Of a DNA stretch of 8,479 nucleotides, positions 1 to 6,683 are shown piece by piece. A program made the position numbers and the translations under genes. Within the stretch, counting starts at the first letter, position 1; the number at the start of each line of letters is the position of its first letter. Origin of the DNA: an uncultured Ruminococcus sp. (GTDB lineage Bacteria > Bacillota > Clostridia > Oscillospirales > Ruminococcaceae); NCBI GenBank assembly GCA_937926145.1, contig CALANW010000080.1, positions 1 through 8,479 on the forward strand, in the 5' to 3' direction. The notes under the pieces were generated by a model. That model was not told where the DNA came from. It saw only the letters and a program-made list of their open reading frames with translations, and did not search any database.

Positions 1-99
1 CCTTTAAAAAGCGTGGACGTAAACTTTAATTTTGTGCAACTTTTTTCAATAATATACTTTTTCAACAGACTGAGCCCCCAAAATCGGAGCGGCTGAATT

Positions 100-1287
100 T
101 TATCTGGTGTGGAATTCATAAGATTCCGAGAGGAATCCCTCGATATCTGTTTTGCCGATAGTGTCAACGGCGGAAATTTTTATCCAGTATTTGCGCTCGG
201 GGTGAAGTCCCGTTATCGTGCAGTTTTCCGTTGTGACCTTGGCGTATTCTTCGTATTTTTTGAGCTGGGTATTGTAAAGATATACCTTGTAATAGTCTGT
301 TCCGTTGACCCAGTTCCACGTTAAGTCCATTTTGTTCGTTCCGCGTGAAGCGATAACCGCTGTGGGCGCGGAAAGGCGGTATTTGTATTTTACCTTGTTT
401 TTTCTTGCATAGCGTTCAGCGTCGCTGCCCTGTTCGACAACGAGAGTTATCCTGCAAGGCGTTATCGACTTGTAAGACTGGTGGAAAGCACCGTTGCTGT
501 AAGTATAGTATGGTGCTTTTACGGTTTTCTTGCCCGTTGAAAGATAGTATTCGGGTTCATCTTTGGAAAGGTCTGCGCAGAAACCGAACGAGTATTTTTC
601 AACGGTCGCATCGGCCGGTATCGAAACGGCTTCAAGCTTCGGGCAGTTGTAGAAAGCATCTGCGATGAATCCGATGCTGTTCGGGAATTTCACGGTTTTG
701 AGCGAAAGGCAGTTGCCGAATGCACCGCCGCCTATCTTACCGAGTTCCGAGTCGTTTTTGGTGAAAATAACGCTTTGGAGCGAACGGCAGCAGAAGAATG
801 CATAGTCCATAATTCCGCCGTAAGGGTATCTTCCGTAGGTTTCATTCGTGCAGATATCTCCGCGGAAAGTCACTTTTGTAAGGCTTATGCAGCCGAAAAA
901 TGCGCTCTCGCCGATGTAGTCGAGGTTGCCCTTTACATCGAGCGTTTTAAGGTTTGAGCAGCCCGTGAAAGCTCTGTCGCCGATGCCGCCGAAGCAGGTC
1001 TTGGGTATCGTGACGGAGGTTATCTTCTGATCATCACGGAAAGCATCATCTGCGATATAAACAGCGTCCTCGGGAATGGTTATCGCGCCGCCTGAGCCTT
1101 TGTAGCCTTTTACGAAAATATCACCGCTTCTGTCCTGAGCGAGAACGAAGCCGCCCTTTACGGTGTACTGCGAATCGGCTATCTCTTTTGAGTTGGAGAG
1201 TGCGGAAACGTTCACCGCCGAAAACTGCATACAGCTGAGCGCCATAACGGCAGCAAGCGCAATATTTATCAATCTTTTAAACTTCAA
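100..1287 (-). CDS. Secreted BspA-type leucine-rich-repeat protein with C-terminal fibronectin type III domain
   Basis: A 395-residue exported protein. Residues 1-29 form a Sec signal peptide: basic MKFKR start, hydrophobic core, likely cleavage after VSA (27-29). Residues of about 65-300 carry irregular LRR_5 (BspA-type) repeats with the recurring pattern 'I...AF..C..L..V..P' (for example DRAFTGCSNLKTL, ESAFFGCISLTKV, GGAFGNCLSLKTV, DAFYNCPKLEAV). They end in a GSDAERYAR segment of the kind that often closes such arrays. Residues of about 306-395 look like a fibronectin type III domain (LSAPTAV start, DLTWNWV, YYKVYLY, KYWIKISAV). There is no LPXTG anchor, dockerin or membrane tail, so it is probably released or held non-covalently. 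The start codon is TTG (1285-1287), the first plausible start after an in-frame stop just upstream, preceded by a weak GGGG ribosome site. It begins 30 bp after dut and probably shares its transcript. BspA-family proteins often bind host or matrix surfaces; the ligand here is unknown. In bases 1-99, beyond the stop, I see no gene and no convincing terminator. Confidence 0.88.
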   Translation of the reverse strand: MKFKRLINIALAAVMALSCMQFSAVNVSALSNSKEIADSQYTVKGGFVLAQDRSGDIFVKGYKGSGGAITIPEDAVYIADDAFRDDQKITSVTIPKTCFGGIGDRAFTGCSNLKTLDVKGNLDYIGESAFFGCISLTKVTFRGDICTNETYGRYPYGGIMDYAFFCCRSLQSVIFTKNDSELGKIGGGAFGNCLSLKTVKFPNSIGFIADAFYNCPKLEAVSIPADATVEKYSFGFCADLSKDEPEYYLSTGKKTVKAPYYTYSNGAFHQSYKSITPCRITLVVEQGSDAERYARKNKVKYKYRLSAPTAVIASRGTNKMDLTWNWVNGTDYYKVYLYNTQLKKYEEYAKVTTENCTITGLHPERKYWIKISAVDTIGKTDIEGFLSESYEFHTR

Positions 1288-1317
1288 GAGTATTACCCCA
1301 TTTCATTCAGATAAGCT

Positions 1318-1836
1318 TTACTTGTCCGTGCTTCCGAAGCCGCCCGTGCGTGTGCCGTCCGAAGCGTCATCGTCCGTTATGCCGAACGGGAGAAAGATTC
1401 CCTGAGCGAAGCCTTTTCCCTCGTCAACATCGGCAATGCTGTAGTCCTTTGAATCGTTGGTTATCTTTATCTTGATATGACCCTCGTTGTCAGCGCCGAA
1501 GTAGTCGCTGTCAATGATGCCGACAGTGTTGTCAAGCTGAATTCGATGCTTGAATCCAAGGCTGCTTCGTGGGAATATCGCAAGCACCCAGCCCTGCTTT
1601 ATCTCGGCTCTTATTCCTGTCGGGATGAGGAGAGTTTCATCGGGGTTAAGGGTTATCGCAACGGGGAGAAAGAAATCATAGCCAGCCGAGCCTGCGGTAG
1701 CTCTTTTCGGCAGCTTGATATGGTCATATATTTCGCGAACGACTATTTCATCATCTTCGGGATAGACAGCCTGCCAGTCACCGAGGAATTGTTCAAACGA
1801 AACCTTATAAAATTTTGCGACTTTTTCTATAGACAT
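1318..1836 (-). CDS. dut: dUTPase (deoxyuridine 5'-triphosphate nucleotidohydrolase)
   Basis: A trimeric-type dUTPase of 172 residues that hydrolyses dUTP to dUMP and pyrophosphate, keeping uracil out of DNA and feeding dTMP synthesis. All five family motifs are visible: I AGSAGYDFF (48-56), II PRSSLGF (89-95), III DNTVGIIDSDYFG (102-114) with the expected catalytic Asp109, IV KGFAQGIFLPFG (141-152), and V RTGGFGST (163-170), the C-terminal arm that closes over the substrate. The N-terminus (KVSFEQF..DW, then LPKRAT) resembles Firmicutes dUTPases rather than the shorter E. coli form. The frame stays open upstream to 1962, but I start at ATG 1836. GGAGG (1846-1850) lies 9 nt upstream, and a near-consensus promoter (1868-1896) sits inside the longer frame; the longer version would also overlap metF. 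The protein is cytoplasmic. It lies between metF and the LRR gene on the same strand. Confidence 0.95.
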   Translation of the reverse strand: MSIEKVAKFYKVSFEQFLGDWQAVYPEDDEIVVREIYDHIKLPKRATAGSAGYDFFLPVAITLNPDETLLIPTGIRAEIKQGWVLAIFPRSSLGFKHRIQLDNTVGIIDSDYFGADNEGHIKIKITNDSKDYSIADVDEGKGFAQGIFLPFGITDDDASDGTRTGGFGSTDK

Positions 1837-1867
1837 AAAAAATTTCCTCCGAATATCATATATTTTC

Positions 1868-1896
1868 ATTATACAATATTCAGAGGAATTCGTCAA
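1868..1896 (-). promoter_or_regulatory. Sigma-A promoter for dut
   Basis: On the minus strand, TTGACG (-35, 1891-1896) and TATAAT (-10, 1868-1873) are separated by exactly 17 bp. The predicted transcription start is near 1861, giving a leader of about 25 nt before the dut ATG at 1836. It lies in the gap after the metF stop, so dut and probably the LRR gene can be transcribed apart from the esterase-metF pair. I see no terminator in the gap, so read-through from metF is also possible. Confidence 0.8.
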
Positions 1897-1921
1897 CATA
1901 AATTTAACAATTATTGCGATA

Positions 1922-2782
1922 TTAAAGCATATTTTTGATGCTCTCGCTGATTTTTCCCGCAACGTAAGGGTTGTTCATCGTGTAAAGGTGAATACCGTCA
2001 ACGCCGCTTGAAATGAGCTCAACTATCTGGTCGATAGCATAAGCAATTCCTGCATCGCGGAGAGCCTCGGGGTTGTTTTCGTATCTCTGCATAGTCTTGG
2101 AGAACTTTGCAGGAAGGCTTGCACCGCACATCGAAACCATTCGCTGTATCTGCTTCGCATTCGTAACGGGCATAATTCCTGCTTCAATAGGAACGTTCAC
2201 GCCTGCGGCTCTTGCTTTTTCAAGGAAGTTGAAAAATACGGAATTGTCAAAGAAAAGCTGCGACATAAGGTGTTCTGCACCTGCTTCTATCTTTATTTTG
2301 AGGTTTTCGATATCCTTGTCAAGATTTTCCGCTTCAATATGACACTCGGGGTAGCAAGCGCCCGAAACGTGGAAATCACCGTTTTCCTTTATAAAGCGTG
2401 TGAGGTCGCTCGCATACTCGAAGTCGTGCAGACGGGGGATATCGGGGTTGATGTCGCCGCGGAGAGCGAGGATATTTTCAACGCTGCGCTCTTTGAGCTG
2501 TTTAAGGCGTTCGAGGATAAGCTCCCTGTCGCTGTAAACGCAGGTGAGGTGAGCCGCGGAGGTTATTCCGAGTTCATTCTGGATATATGAAGCAATATCG
2601 CAGGTCATTGTGTCTGCGCTCGTACCTCTTGCGCCGTATGTAACGCTGATAAAGTCGGGGGAGAGCTTTTTCAGTTCGCCCAGTGTATGGTAAATGGATT
2701 CGATAGGAGTAGTGTTTTTCGGGGGAAATACCTCAAATGAGAATACGGTCTTTCCCTTTCCGAACAGTGCAGGTATCTTCAT
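1922..2782 (-). CDS. metF: Methylenetetrahydrofolate reductase
   Basis: A 286-residue MTHFR, close to the roughly 296 residues of E. coli MetF. It reduces 5,10-methylene-THF to 5-methyl-THF, the methyl donor for methionine synthesis. It is a TIM-barrel flavoprotein of the cytoplasm. Family signatures in order are SFEVFPP (15-21) with catalytic Glu17, ISVTYGARG (45-53), HLTC (78-81), LALRGD (105-110) with Asp110 matching the flavin-contacting Asp of E. coli MetF, ACYPECH (142-148), SQLFFD (174-179) with substrate-contacting Gln175, GIMPVTN (202-208) and the C-terminal IHLYTMN. The start lies 19 bp behind the esterase stop with a modest AAAGGA ribosome site, so the two genes are almost certainly co-transcribed. 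No methionine-synthesis partner (metH, metE) is next to it and I see no S-box or other methionine riboswitch in front of the operon, so its control is not obvious from sequence. Confidence 0.96.
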   Translation of the reverse strand: MKIPALFGKGKTVFSFEVFPPKNTTPIESIYHTLGELKKLSPDFISVTYGARGTSADTMTCDIASYIQNELGITSAAHLTCVYSDRELILERLKQLKERSVENILALRGDINPDIPRLHDFEYASDLTRFIKENGDFHVSGACYPECHIEAENLDKDIENLKIKIEAGAEHLMSQLFFDNSVFFNFLEKARAAGVNVPIEAGIMPVTNAKQIQRMVSMCGASLPAKFSKTMQRYENNPEALRDAGIAYAIDQIVELISSGVDGIHLYTMNNPYVAGKISESIKNML

Positions 2783-2801
2783 TGGCAGTTTTGTCCTTTC
2801 T

Positions 2802-4331
2802 TTACTTTATACAAAATCCGTCATCGCGGCTTGTTCTGAACGGTGCGAGCGGAAGTCCGTTCTTTGAGAAAACGGTGACTTCGCCGTAGTTCATCCAACA
2901 GTAACGGGCATATTTAGGCTCGCTGACTTCGCCGCTTGAAAGAATTATCTTTTCGCCGTCAAATTCGGCATTTGCGGAGTGATAGACCTTGTCCATGCCT
3001 GCGATCTCAAAGCCTTTGACTTCGCCCTTTACATCAAAACCGCCCTCGGCGTGGTCGAAGCTGAGAACAGCCTTTCCGTCAGCGAACAGAGCCGAGCGGA
3101 AAATTGCGCCGTAAGCCTTTTCGGGGTCGATCTTATTGTAAACGTGGCAGAGTGCCTGAAGTTCAAGGCGTTCGCCGACAGGTTTCTTGTCGAGGGGGTG
3201 AATGTTGCCGTATTCGCCGCAGTCGAGGGCAACTGCAATGCCCGTATTCACGGTTGTACGGTGAACACGCATCTGCGCTTCGCGGATAAGACACCAGTGC
3301 TTTCTGTCTTCCTCGCCGCGGTTGATGTGCATTGGGAGCTGAACGAAAATGAACGGAAGAGTATCATCGTTCCAGTCGCTTCTCCACTGCTCAATGAGCA
3401 TTTTCAGCAGCTTGTAGTACATATTCGGCTTGTGGTCGTCACTCTCGCCCTGATAATAGATGAAGCCAGCGAGAGTGTACGGGCAGACGCGCTTTAACAT
3501 CGTTTCGTAAACGCCGCCTGCGCGGAACGGTGACTTAGGACCGAGCGGCTCGGGGTAGCGGCAAGGACCTGCGAATTTGAGTGCATCGCCCCATTCGCCC
3601 TCGGGGTTCTTGGCGTAAAATTCGTTTATCTTTGGCTGCCACTGCTCAACATAAGCGTTGTAATCGTCAAGTTCTGCGCAGTATTCCTCAAAAGTTTTTC
3701 CGTCCATTGCGGCATCGTACTCGTCAACGTAAGACTTCGTGTCAACGTCTGAGCAAAGCAGTTCCTTTGACATCCAAGCCGAAGCCGAAGTTCCGCCCCA
3801 GTTGCAGCCGATAACGCCGACCGTCACGCCGAGATCTTCGGAAAGCTTCTTTGCGAAATAGTAGCCGACAGCAGACCAAGCGGCGGAATTGTCCTTTGAA
3901 GCTCTTGCCCAGCCGCCGTTTCGCTCGTCAGCATAGAAAAATTCATCAATGTAGGAATTTTTTTTGGTATAGTAGAAGCGAACGTTCACGCAGTCCGTCT
4001 GTTCAAGGACTTTTTTGCCGTCAAGCGAGTTTTGAAGTTCGAGCTCCATATTCGACTGACCGCCTGCGAGCCAGACTTCGCCGAGCATAACATCGGTAAA
4101 GACGATTTTTTCATCGCCAGAGGAAACCGTCATCTCGTAAGGACCGCCTGCCTCCATTGCAGGGAGAACAGCCGTCCAGCGGTGGTTTTTCGTCACAGCC
4201 TCGGCGGTTTTGCCGTTCAGCGAAACGGTCACTTTCATTCCGTCGTAAGCCATGCCCCAGACGGTTATATTTTTATTTCTTTGAAGAACCATTGAATCGG
4301 AAAAAACAGGTGCGCAGGATAAGATACCCAT
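2802..4331 (-). CDS. Sialate O-acetylesterase-like SGNH carbohydrate esterase (SASA/DUF303 family)
   Basis: A 509-residue SGNH-fold esterase that should remove O-acetyl groups from sugars. The nucleophile motif is GGQSNME (90-96, Ser93). The oxyanion and active-site blocks are GCNWGGTSASAW (175-186) and YYQGESD (292-298), and the C-terminal catalytic block is DCGEYGNIHPLDK (370-382) with His378. Residues 1-85 form a beta-sandwich-like N-terminal domain (PVFSDSMVLQR, VWG, WTAVLP), typical of the sialate O-acetylesterase family. There is no signal peptide, so it is probably cytoplasmic and acts on imported acetylated oligosaccharides. In a plant-fibre degrader the substrate could be acetyl-xylan, mannan or pectin fragments as easily as sialic acid; sequence alone cannot decide. 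AAGGAGG (4339-4345) is 7 nt from the ATG, a very strong site that fixes the start. It is the first gene of a transcript continuing into metF. Confidence 0.9.
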   Translation of the reverse strand: MGILSCAPVFSDSMVLQRNKNITVWGMAYDGMKVTVSLNGKTAEAVTKNHRWTAVLPAMEAGGPYEMTVSSGDEKIVFTDVMLGEVWLAGGQSNMELELQNSLDGKKVLEQTDCVNVRFYYTKKNSYIDEFFYADERNGGWARASKDNSAAWSAVGYYFAKKLSEDLGVTVGVIGCNWGGTSASAWMSKELLCSDVDTKSYVDEYDAAMDGKTFEEYCAELDDYNAYVEQWQPKINEFYAKNPEGEWGDALKFAGPCRYPEPLGPKSPFRAGGVYETMLKRVCPYTLAGFIYYQGESDDHKPNMYYKLLKMLIEQWRSDWNDDTLPFIFVQLPMHINRGEEDRKHWCLIREAQMRVHRTTVNTGIAVALDCGEYGNIHPLDKKPVGERLELQALCHVYNKIDPEKAYGAIFRSALFADGKAVLSFDHAEGGFDVKGEVKGFEIAGMDKVYHSANAEFDGEKIILSSGEVSEPKYARYCWMNYGEVTVFSKNGLPLAPFRTSRDDGFCIK

Positions 4332-4365
4332 ACACAGACCTCCTTAGTTTGAGAATATCATTTAT

Positions 4366-4394
4366 ATTTTACTTTATTATCATAAAAAAATCAA
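4366..4394 (-). promoter_or_regulatory. Sigma-A promoter for the esterase-metF operon
   Basis: On the minus strand, TTGATT (-35, 4389-4394) and TAAAAT (-10, 4366-4371) have a 17-bp AT-rich spacer. The predicted start near 4359 leaves a leader of about 28 nt that carries the strong AAGGAGG site. That is too short to hold a riboswitch. Confidence 0.6.
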
Positions 4395-4563
4395 GCAATA
4401 AATGTTAATATTATGGAATCACCGATGAAAGCGAAGCGTTCGTTTTGCTGTTTTGAAAAATGCACGGGTTTGCGCCTTTGGGATATTTTGAAAAATGACA
4501 TGATCGGCGTTTCCATTATAAATGTATAGGAGTAATATTCATAGGATCAGGTTCATAAACTTG

Positions 4564-4592
4564 TTGAGTGGGCACTTGGAATCGGATATAAT
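4564..4592 (+). promoter_or_regulatory. Possible distal promoter upstream of ptsI
   Basis: TTGAGT (4564-4569) and TATAAT (4587-4592) are separated by 17 bp. If used, transcription would start near 4599 and give a long leader of about 255 nt before ptsI, passing through the palindrome at 4674-4691. A second TATAAT copy (4606-4611) lies inside the repeated GATATAATGT but lacks a -35. In AT-rich DNA such matches arise by chance, so this is weaker than the proximal promoter. Confidence 0.35.
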
Positions 4593-4673
4593 GTATTGAA
4601 AACGATATAATGTCTTATTTTTTTACAGAAAGTTGTAATTAGTATAGAAATTTGTGAAATAAGCTAATATGTC

Positions 4674-4691
4674 TACGAAAACGTATTCGTA
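4674..4691. promoter_or_regulatory. LacI/CcpA-type operator-like palindrome upstream of ptsI
   Basis: TACGAA-AACGTA-TTCGTA is an 18-bp palindrome in which eight of nine base pairs are complementary, with a central ACGT. A central CpG flanked by A- and T-rich halves is the usual form of LacI-family operators, and the site differs from the catabolite-responsive element (cre) core by one base (C for T). It lies about 50 bp upstream of the proximal ptsI -35 and downstream of the distal promoter candidate, where a bound repressor could block read-through. The bound regulator is not identifiable from the window. Confidence 0.4.
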
Positions 4692-4741
4692 AATTGTGCA
4701 TATTGTACATAAAACTATAAATATTTTATGAATTTAGATTC

Positions 4742-4770
4742 TTGAAAATGTTATGGTGAAGTGCTATAAT
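4742..4770 (+). promoter_or_regulatory. Strong extended -10 promoter of ptsI
   Basis: TTGAAA (-35, 4742-4747) and a perfect TATAAT (-10, 4765-4770) have a 17-bp spacer, and a TGC just before the -10 makes it an extended -10 promoter. The predicted start is near 4777, leaving a leader of about 78 nt ending in the AGAGGTGG ribosome site. Confidence 0.8.
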
Positions 4771-4854
4771 TGTTTACAACAGTAAAGCAGAAAATTTGAC
4801 TTTATTATACATTATACAAAATACAAAGTACCTGAACATCAAAGAGGTGGTATT

Positions 4855-6516
4855 ATGACAGAGTATAAAGGCAAATGCGTATTTAAAGGAATAACCGTCG
4901 GAAAGATAAAGGTCTACGTCCGATCGGACGTTCCTGTCGAGTGCCGCCTTGTCGATGATACCGAAGCCGAGATGAAGCGCTTCTGCGATGCGCGGGAAAT
5001 AGCTTCAAAACAGCTTGAAGAGCTGTACAACATCGCTCTTACGCAGGTCGGCGGTGAGGACGCTGCGATCTTTATGATACATACGATGATGATGGAGGAT
5101 TTCAGCTATCAGGACTCTATCGAGCATCTTATCACAGACAACGGCTTTAACGCCGAGTATGCAGTTTCCGCAACGGGCAAAAGCTTTTACGATATGTTCA
5201 GAAGTATGGACGATCCATATATGCAGGCTCGTTCCGAGGACATAAACGACATAACGAACCGACTTCTCGATATCCTCAGCGGCAACAAGGAAGAGGACAT
5301 CAAGGCTGACGAACCTACGATAATCCTTGCCGAAGAACTTTCACCGAGCGAAATAATGCGCTTCTCGGGCGGAAATACCGTCGCTTTCGCAACGGTCGGC
5401 GGCTCTGCAAGTTCGCATACGGCTATCCTCGCCCGTGCAATGAAAATGCCTGCCGTAGTCGGCACGGATATAAGCATCACGCCCGACCTCAACGGAAAGA
5501 CCGCACTCATCGACAGCTATGACGGCGTTATCTATATCGACCCCGATGAAGAATTCATCGCTTCTGTATTTGAAAAGAAGAAAAAAGAAGAAGAAAAATA
5601 TGCTTGGCTGCTTGAATACAAGGGCAGAGAAAACATCACCGCAGACGGAAGAAAGATCAGCATTTACGCCAATGTCGGCAGCCTCGCCCAGATCGACGAT
5701 GCTATCGAGAACGACGCAGGTGGTATCGGACTTCTCCGAAGCGAGTTCATATATCTTTCCAAGGACAGCTTTCCGACCGAGGACGAACTTTTCAGTGTAT
5801 ATAAAACAGCCGCAGAAAAAATGCAGGGCAAGGAAGTTGTTATTCGTGCGCTCGATGTCGGCGCAGACCGACGAATGGCTTATTACGGTTTGCCGCAGGA
5901 AAACAATCCTGCACTCGGCTGCCGAGGAATACGCTTCCTGCTCAATCGTCCCGATATTTTCAGAACGCAGCTCCGTGCGATATACCGAGCGGCAGCCTAC
6001 GGAAATGTTTCCGTCCTGTATCCAATGGTATCAACGCTCGTCGATGCAGGACGAATACGGCGGTTCAATGACGAAACGGTCAGCGAGCTTCGCCGAGAGA
6101 ACGTAAAAATAGGCGAGGTAAAGCAGGGAATACTTGTCGAAACGCCGTCCGCGGTCATTATCAGCGACCTGCTTGCAAGGGAAACGGACTTCCTCAGCAT
6201 AGGTACGAACGACCTTGCGCAGTATTCAATGGTAATGGATCGTGAGAACGCTATGATGAACGAGTTCTTTGACCCTGTTAATATCTCCCTCTTCCGAATG
6301 ATAAAAATGGTCATCGACAATGCTCACCGATACAAGAAGAAAGTGGCAATATGCGGCGAAATTGCGGCAGATCGTTCGCTCGCACCGATATTCCTCGCAA
6401 TGGGCATAGATGCGCTTTCGGTAACTCCGTCCGAAGTGCTTCCGCTTCGTAAGACGGTATGCACGACCGATGTTAGCGTTATCTCGCAGAATGAGCTTTA
6501 CAGTTTGTGGGACTAA
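4855..6516 (+). CDS. ptsI: PTS enzyme I (phosphoenolpyruvate-protein phosphotransferase)
   Basis: Cytoplasmic enzyme I of the sugar phosphotransferase system. It takes phosphate from PEP onto a histidine and passes it to HPr. It has 553 residues against about 570-575 usual, with no missing domain. The N-terminal HPr-binding and phosphohistidine domain includes GGSASSHTAILAR with the active His188. A Lys/Glu-rich linker helix (about 236-258) leads to the C-terminal PEP-binding TIM barrel: GIGLLRSEF (Arg295), RALDVGADR (Arg331), NPALGCRGIR, LVETPSA (Glu429), SIGTNDLAQYS (Asp453) and AICGEIAAD (catalytic Cys500). These match E. coli His189, Arg296, Arg332, Glu431, Asp455 and Cys502, so it should be active; the ...GGDK of other enzymes I reads GADR here. 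The ATG follows AGAGGTGG by a few bases. It has no adjacent ptsH or permease gene, and the neighbours on both sides are transcribed the other way. Related pyruvate-phosphate dikinase or PEP synthase is excluded by length and domain order. Confidence 0.96.
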   Translation: MTEYKGKCVFKGITVGKIKVYVRSDVPVECRLVDDTEAEMKRFCDAREIASKQLEELYNIALTQVGGEDAAIFMIHTMMMEDFSYQDSIEHLITDNGFNAEYAVSATGKSFYDMFRSMDDPYMQARSEDINDITNRLLDILSGNKEEDIKADEPTIILAEELSPSEIMRFSGGNTVAFATVGGSASSHTAILARAMKMPAVVGTDISITPDLNGKTALIDSYDGVIYIDPDEEFIASVFEKKKKEEEKYAWLLEYKGRENITADGRKISIYANVGSLAQIDDAIENDAGGIGLLRSEFIYLSKDSFPTEDELFSVYKTAAEKMQGKEVVIRALDVGADRRMAYYGLPQENNPALGCRGIRFLLNRPDIFRTQLRAIYRAAAYGNVSVLYPMVSTLVDAGRIRRFNDETVSELRRENVKIGEVKQGILVETPSAVIISDLLARETDFLSIGTNDLAQYSMVMDRENAMMNEFFDPVNISLFRMIKMVIDNAHRYKKKVAICGEIAADRSLAPIFLAMGIDALSVTPSEVLPLRKTVCTTDVSVISQNELYSLWD

Positions 6517-6573
6517 CTCAAATGCATAATTCGTAATTATTGCTGTACTGCTTATGGCGTTACATAATAAAAC

Positions 6574-6622
6574 AACAGCACATATCACAAGTCGGCATTG
6601 CCGTTCTGTGATATGTGCTGTT
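6574..6622. terminator. Bidirectional terminator between ptsI and rnpB
   Basis: A perfect 16-bp inverted repeat (AACAGCACATATCACA, 6574-6589, against 6607-6622) encloses a second small stem CGGC-ATT-GCCG (6593-6603). The plus strand continues as TTTATTTAAT after the hairpin and the minus strand as GTTTTATTATG. It can therefore end ptsI transcripts from the left and rnpB or read-through GH5 transcripts from the right. The ptsI stop is 58 bp upstream; that gap holds no gene. Confidence 0.85.
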
Positions 6623-6644
6623 TATTTAATGGCGAAAAGCCAAT

Positions 6645-6676
<32 letters not shown>

Positions 6677-6683
6677 TAAAAAG

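Larger units (their letters stand above)
4332..4854. other. 523-bp divergent intergenic region between the esterase and ptsI
   Basis: This AT-rich region holds the esterase promoter at its left end and the ptsI promoter at its right end, with two promoter or operator candidates between them (listed separately). Other visible structure: TTTTGAAAAATG occurs twice (4451-4462 and 4486-4497), and GATATAATGT occurs twice (4585-4594 and 4604-4613), the copies 19 bp apart. At 4697-4711 there is an imperfect TGTGCA-TAT-TGTACA inverted repeat, and TTTAC-AACA-GTAAA (4773-4786) falls near the expected ptsI transcription start. A 38-codon frame at 4413-4529 (+) is open and less AT-rich than its surroundings but has no ribosome site, so I do not call it a gene. 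I recognise no riboswitch, tRNA or T-box. Confidence 0.6.

Noticed and set aside
62..99. Terminator after the LRR protein gene (GAGCCCCC ... GGAGCGGCT).
   Set aside because: Only four contiguous pairs form before bulges, and there is no T-run after the hairpin on the minus strand.
1837..1962. N-terminal extension of dut by 42 residues (open frame back to 1962).
   Set aside because: It would overlap metF by about 40 bp and contains the dut promoter and ribosome site. The family N-terminus (KVSFEQF) begins right after ATG 1836.
2979..3497. A 172-codon plus-strand frame opposite the esterase.
   Set aside because: It is antisense to a clearly conserved protein, with no start signal or recognisable domain. 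High-GC third positions of the real gene leave such shadows.
4595..4854. A riboswitch or antiterminator in front of ptsI.
   Set aside because: I could find no terminator/antiterminator pair, T-box or known aptamer core. The proximal promoter leaves only about 78 nt of leader.
5572..5599. A-rich tract in the ptsI linker as a possible programmed frameshift site.
   Set aside because: The AAAAAAG run is in the wrong phase for a slippery heptamer (codons AAG AAA AAA GAA), and the enzyme is complete in frame. A Lys/Glu linker helix explains it.
5519..6106. A 195-codon plus-strand open frame inside ptsI.
   Set aside because: It lies wholly within a conserved enzyme I frame, has no ribosome site, and its translation looks like frame-shifted ptsI with runs of Lys and Ser.
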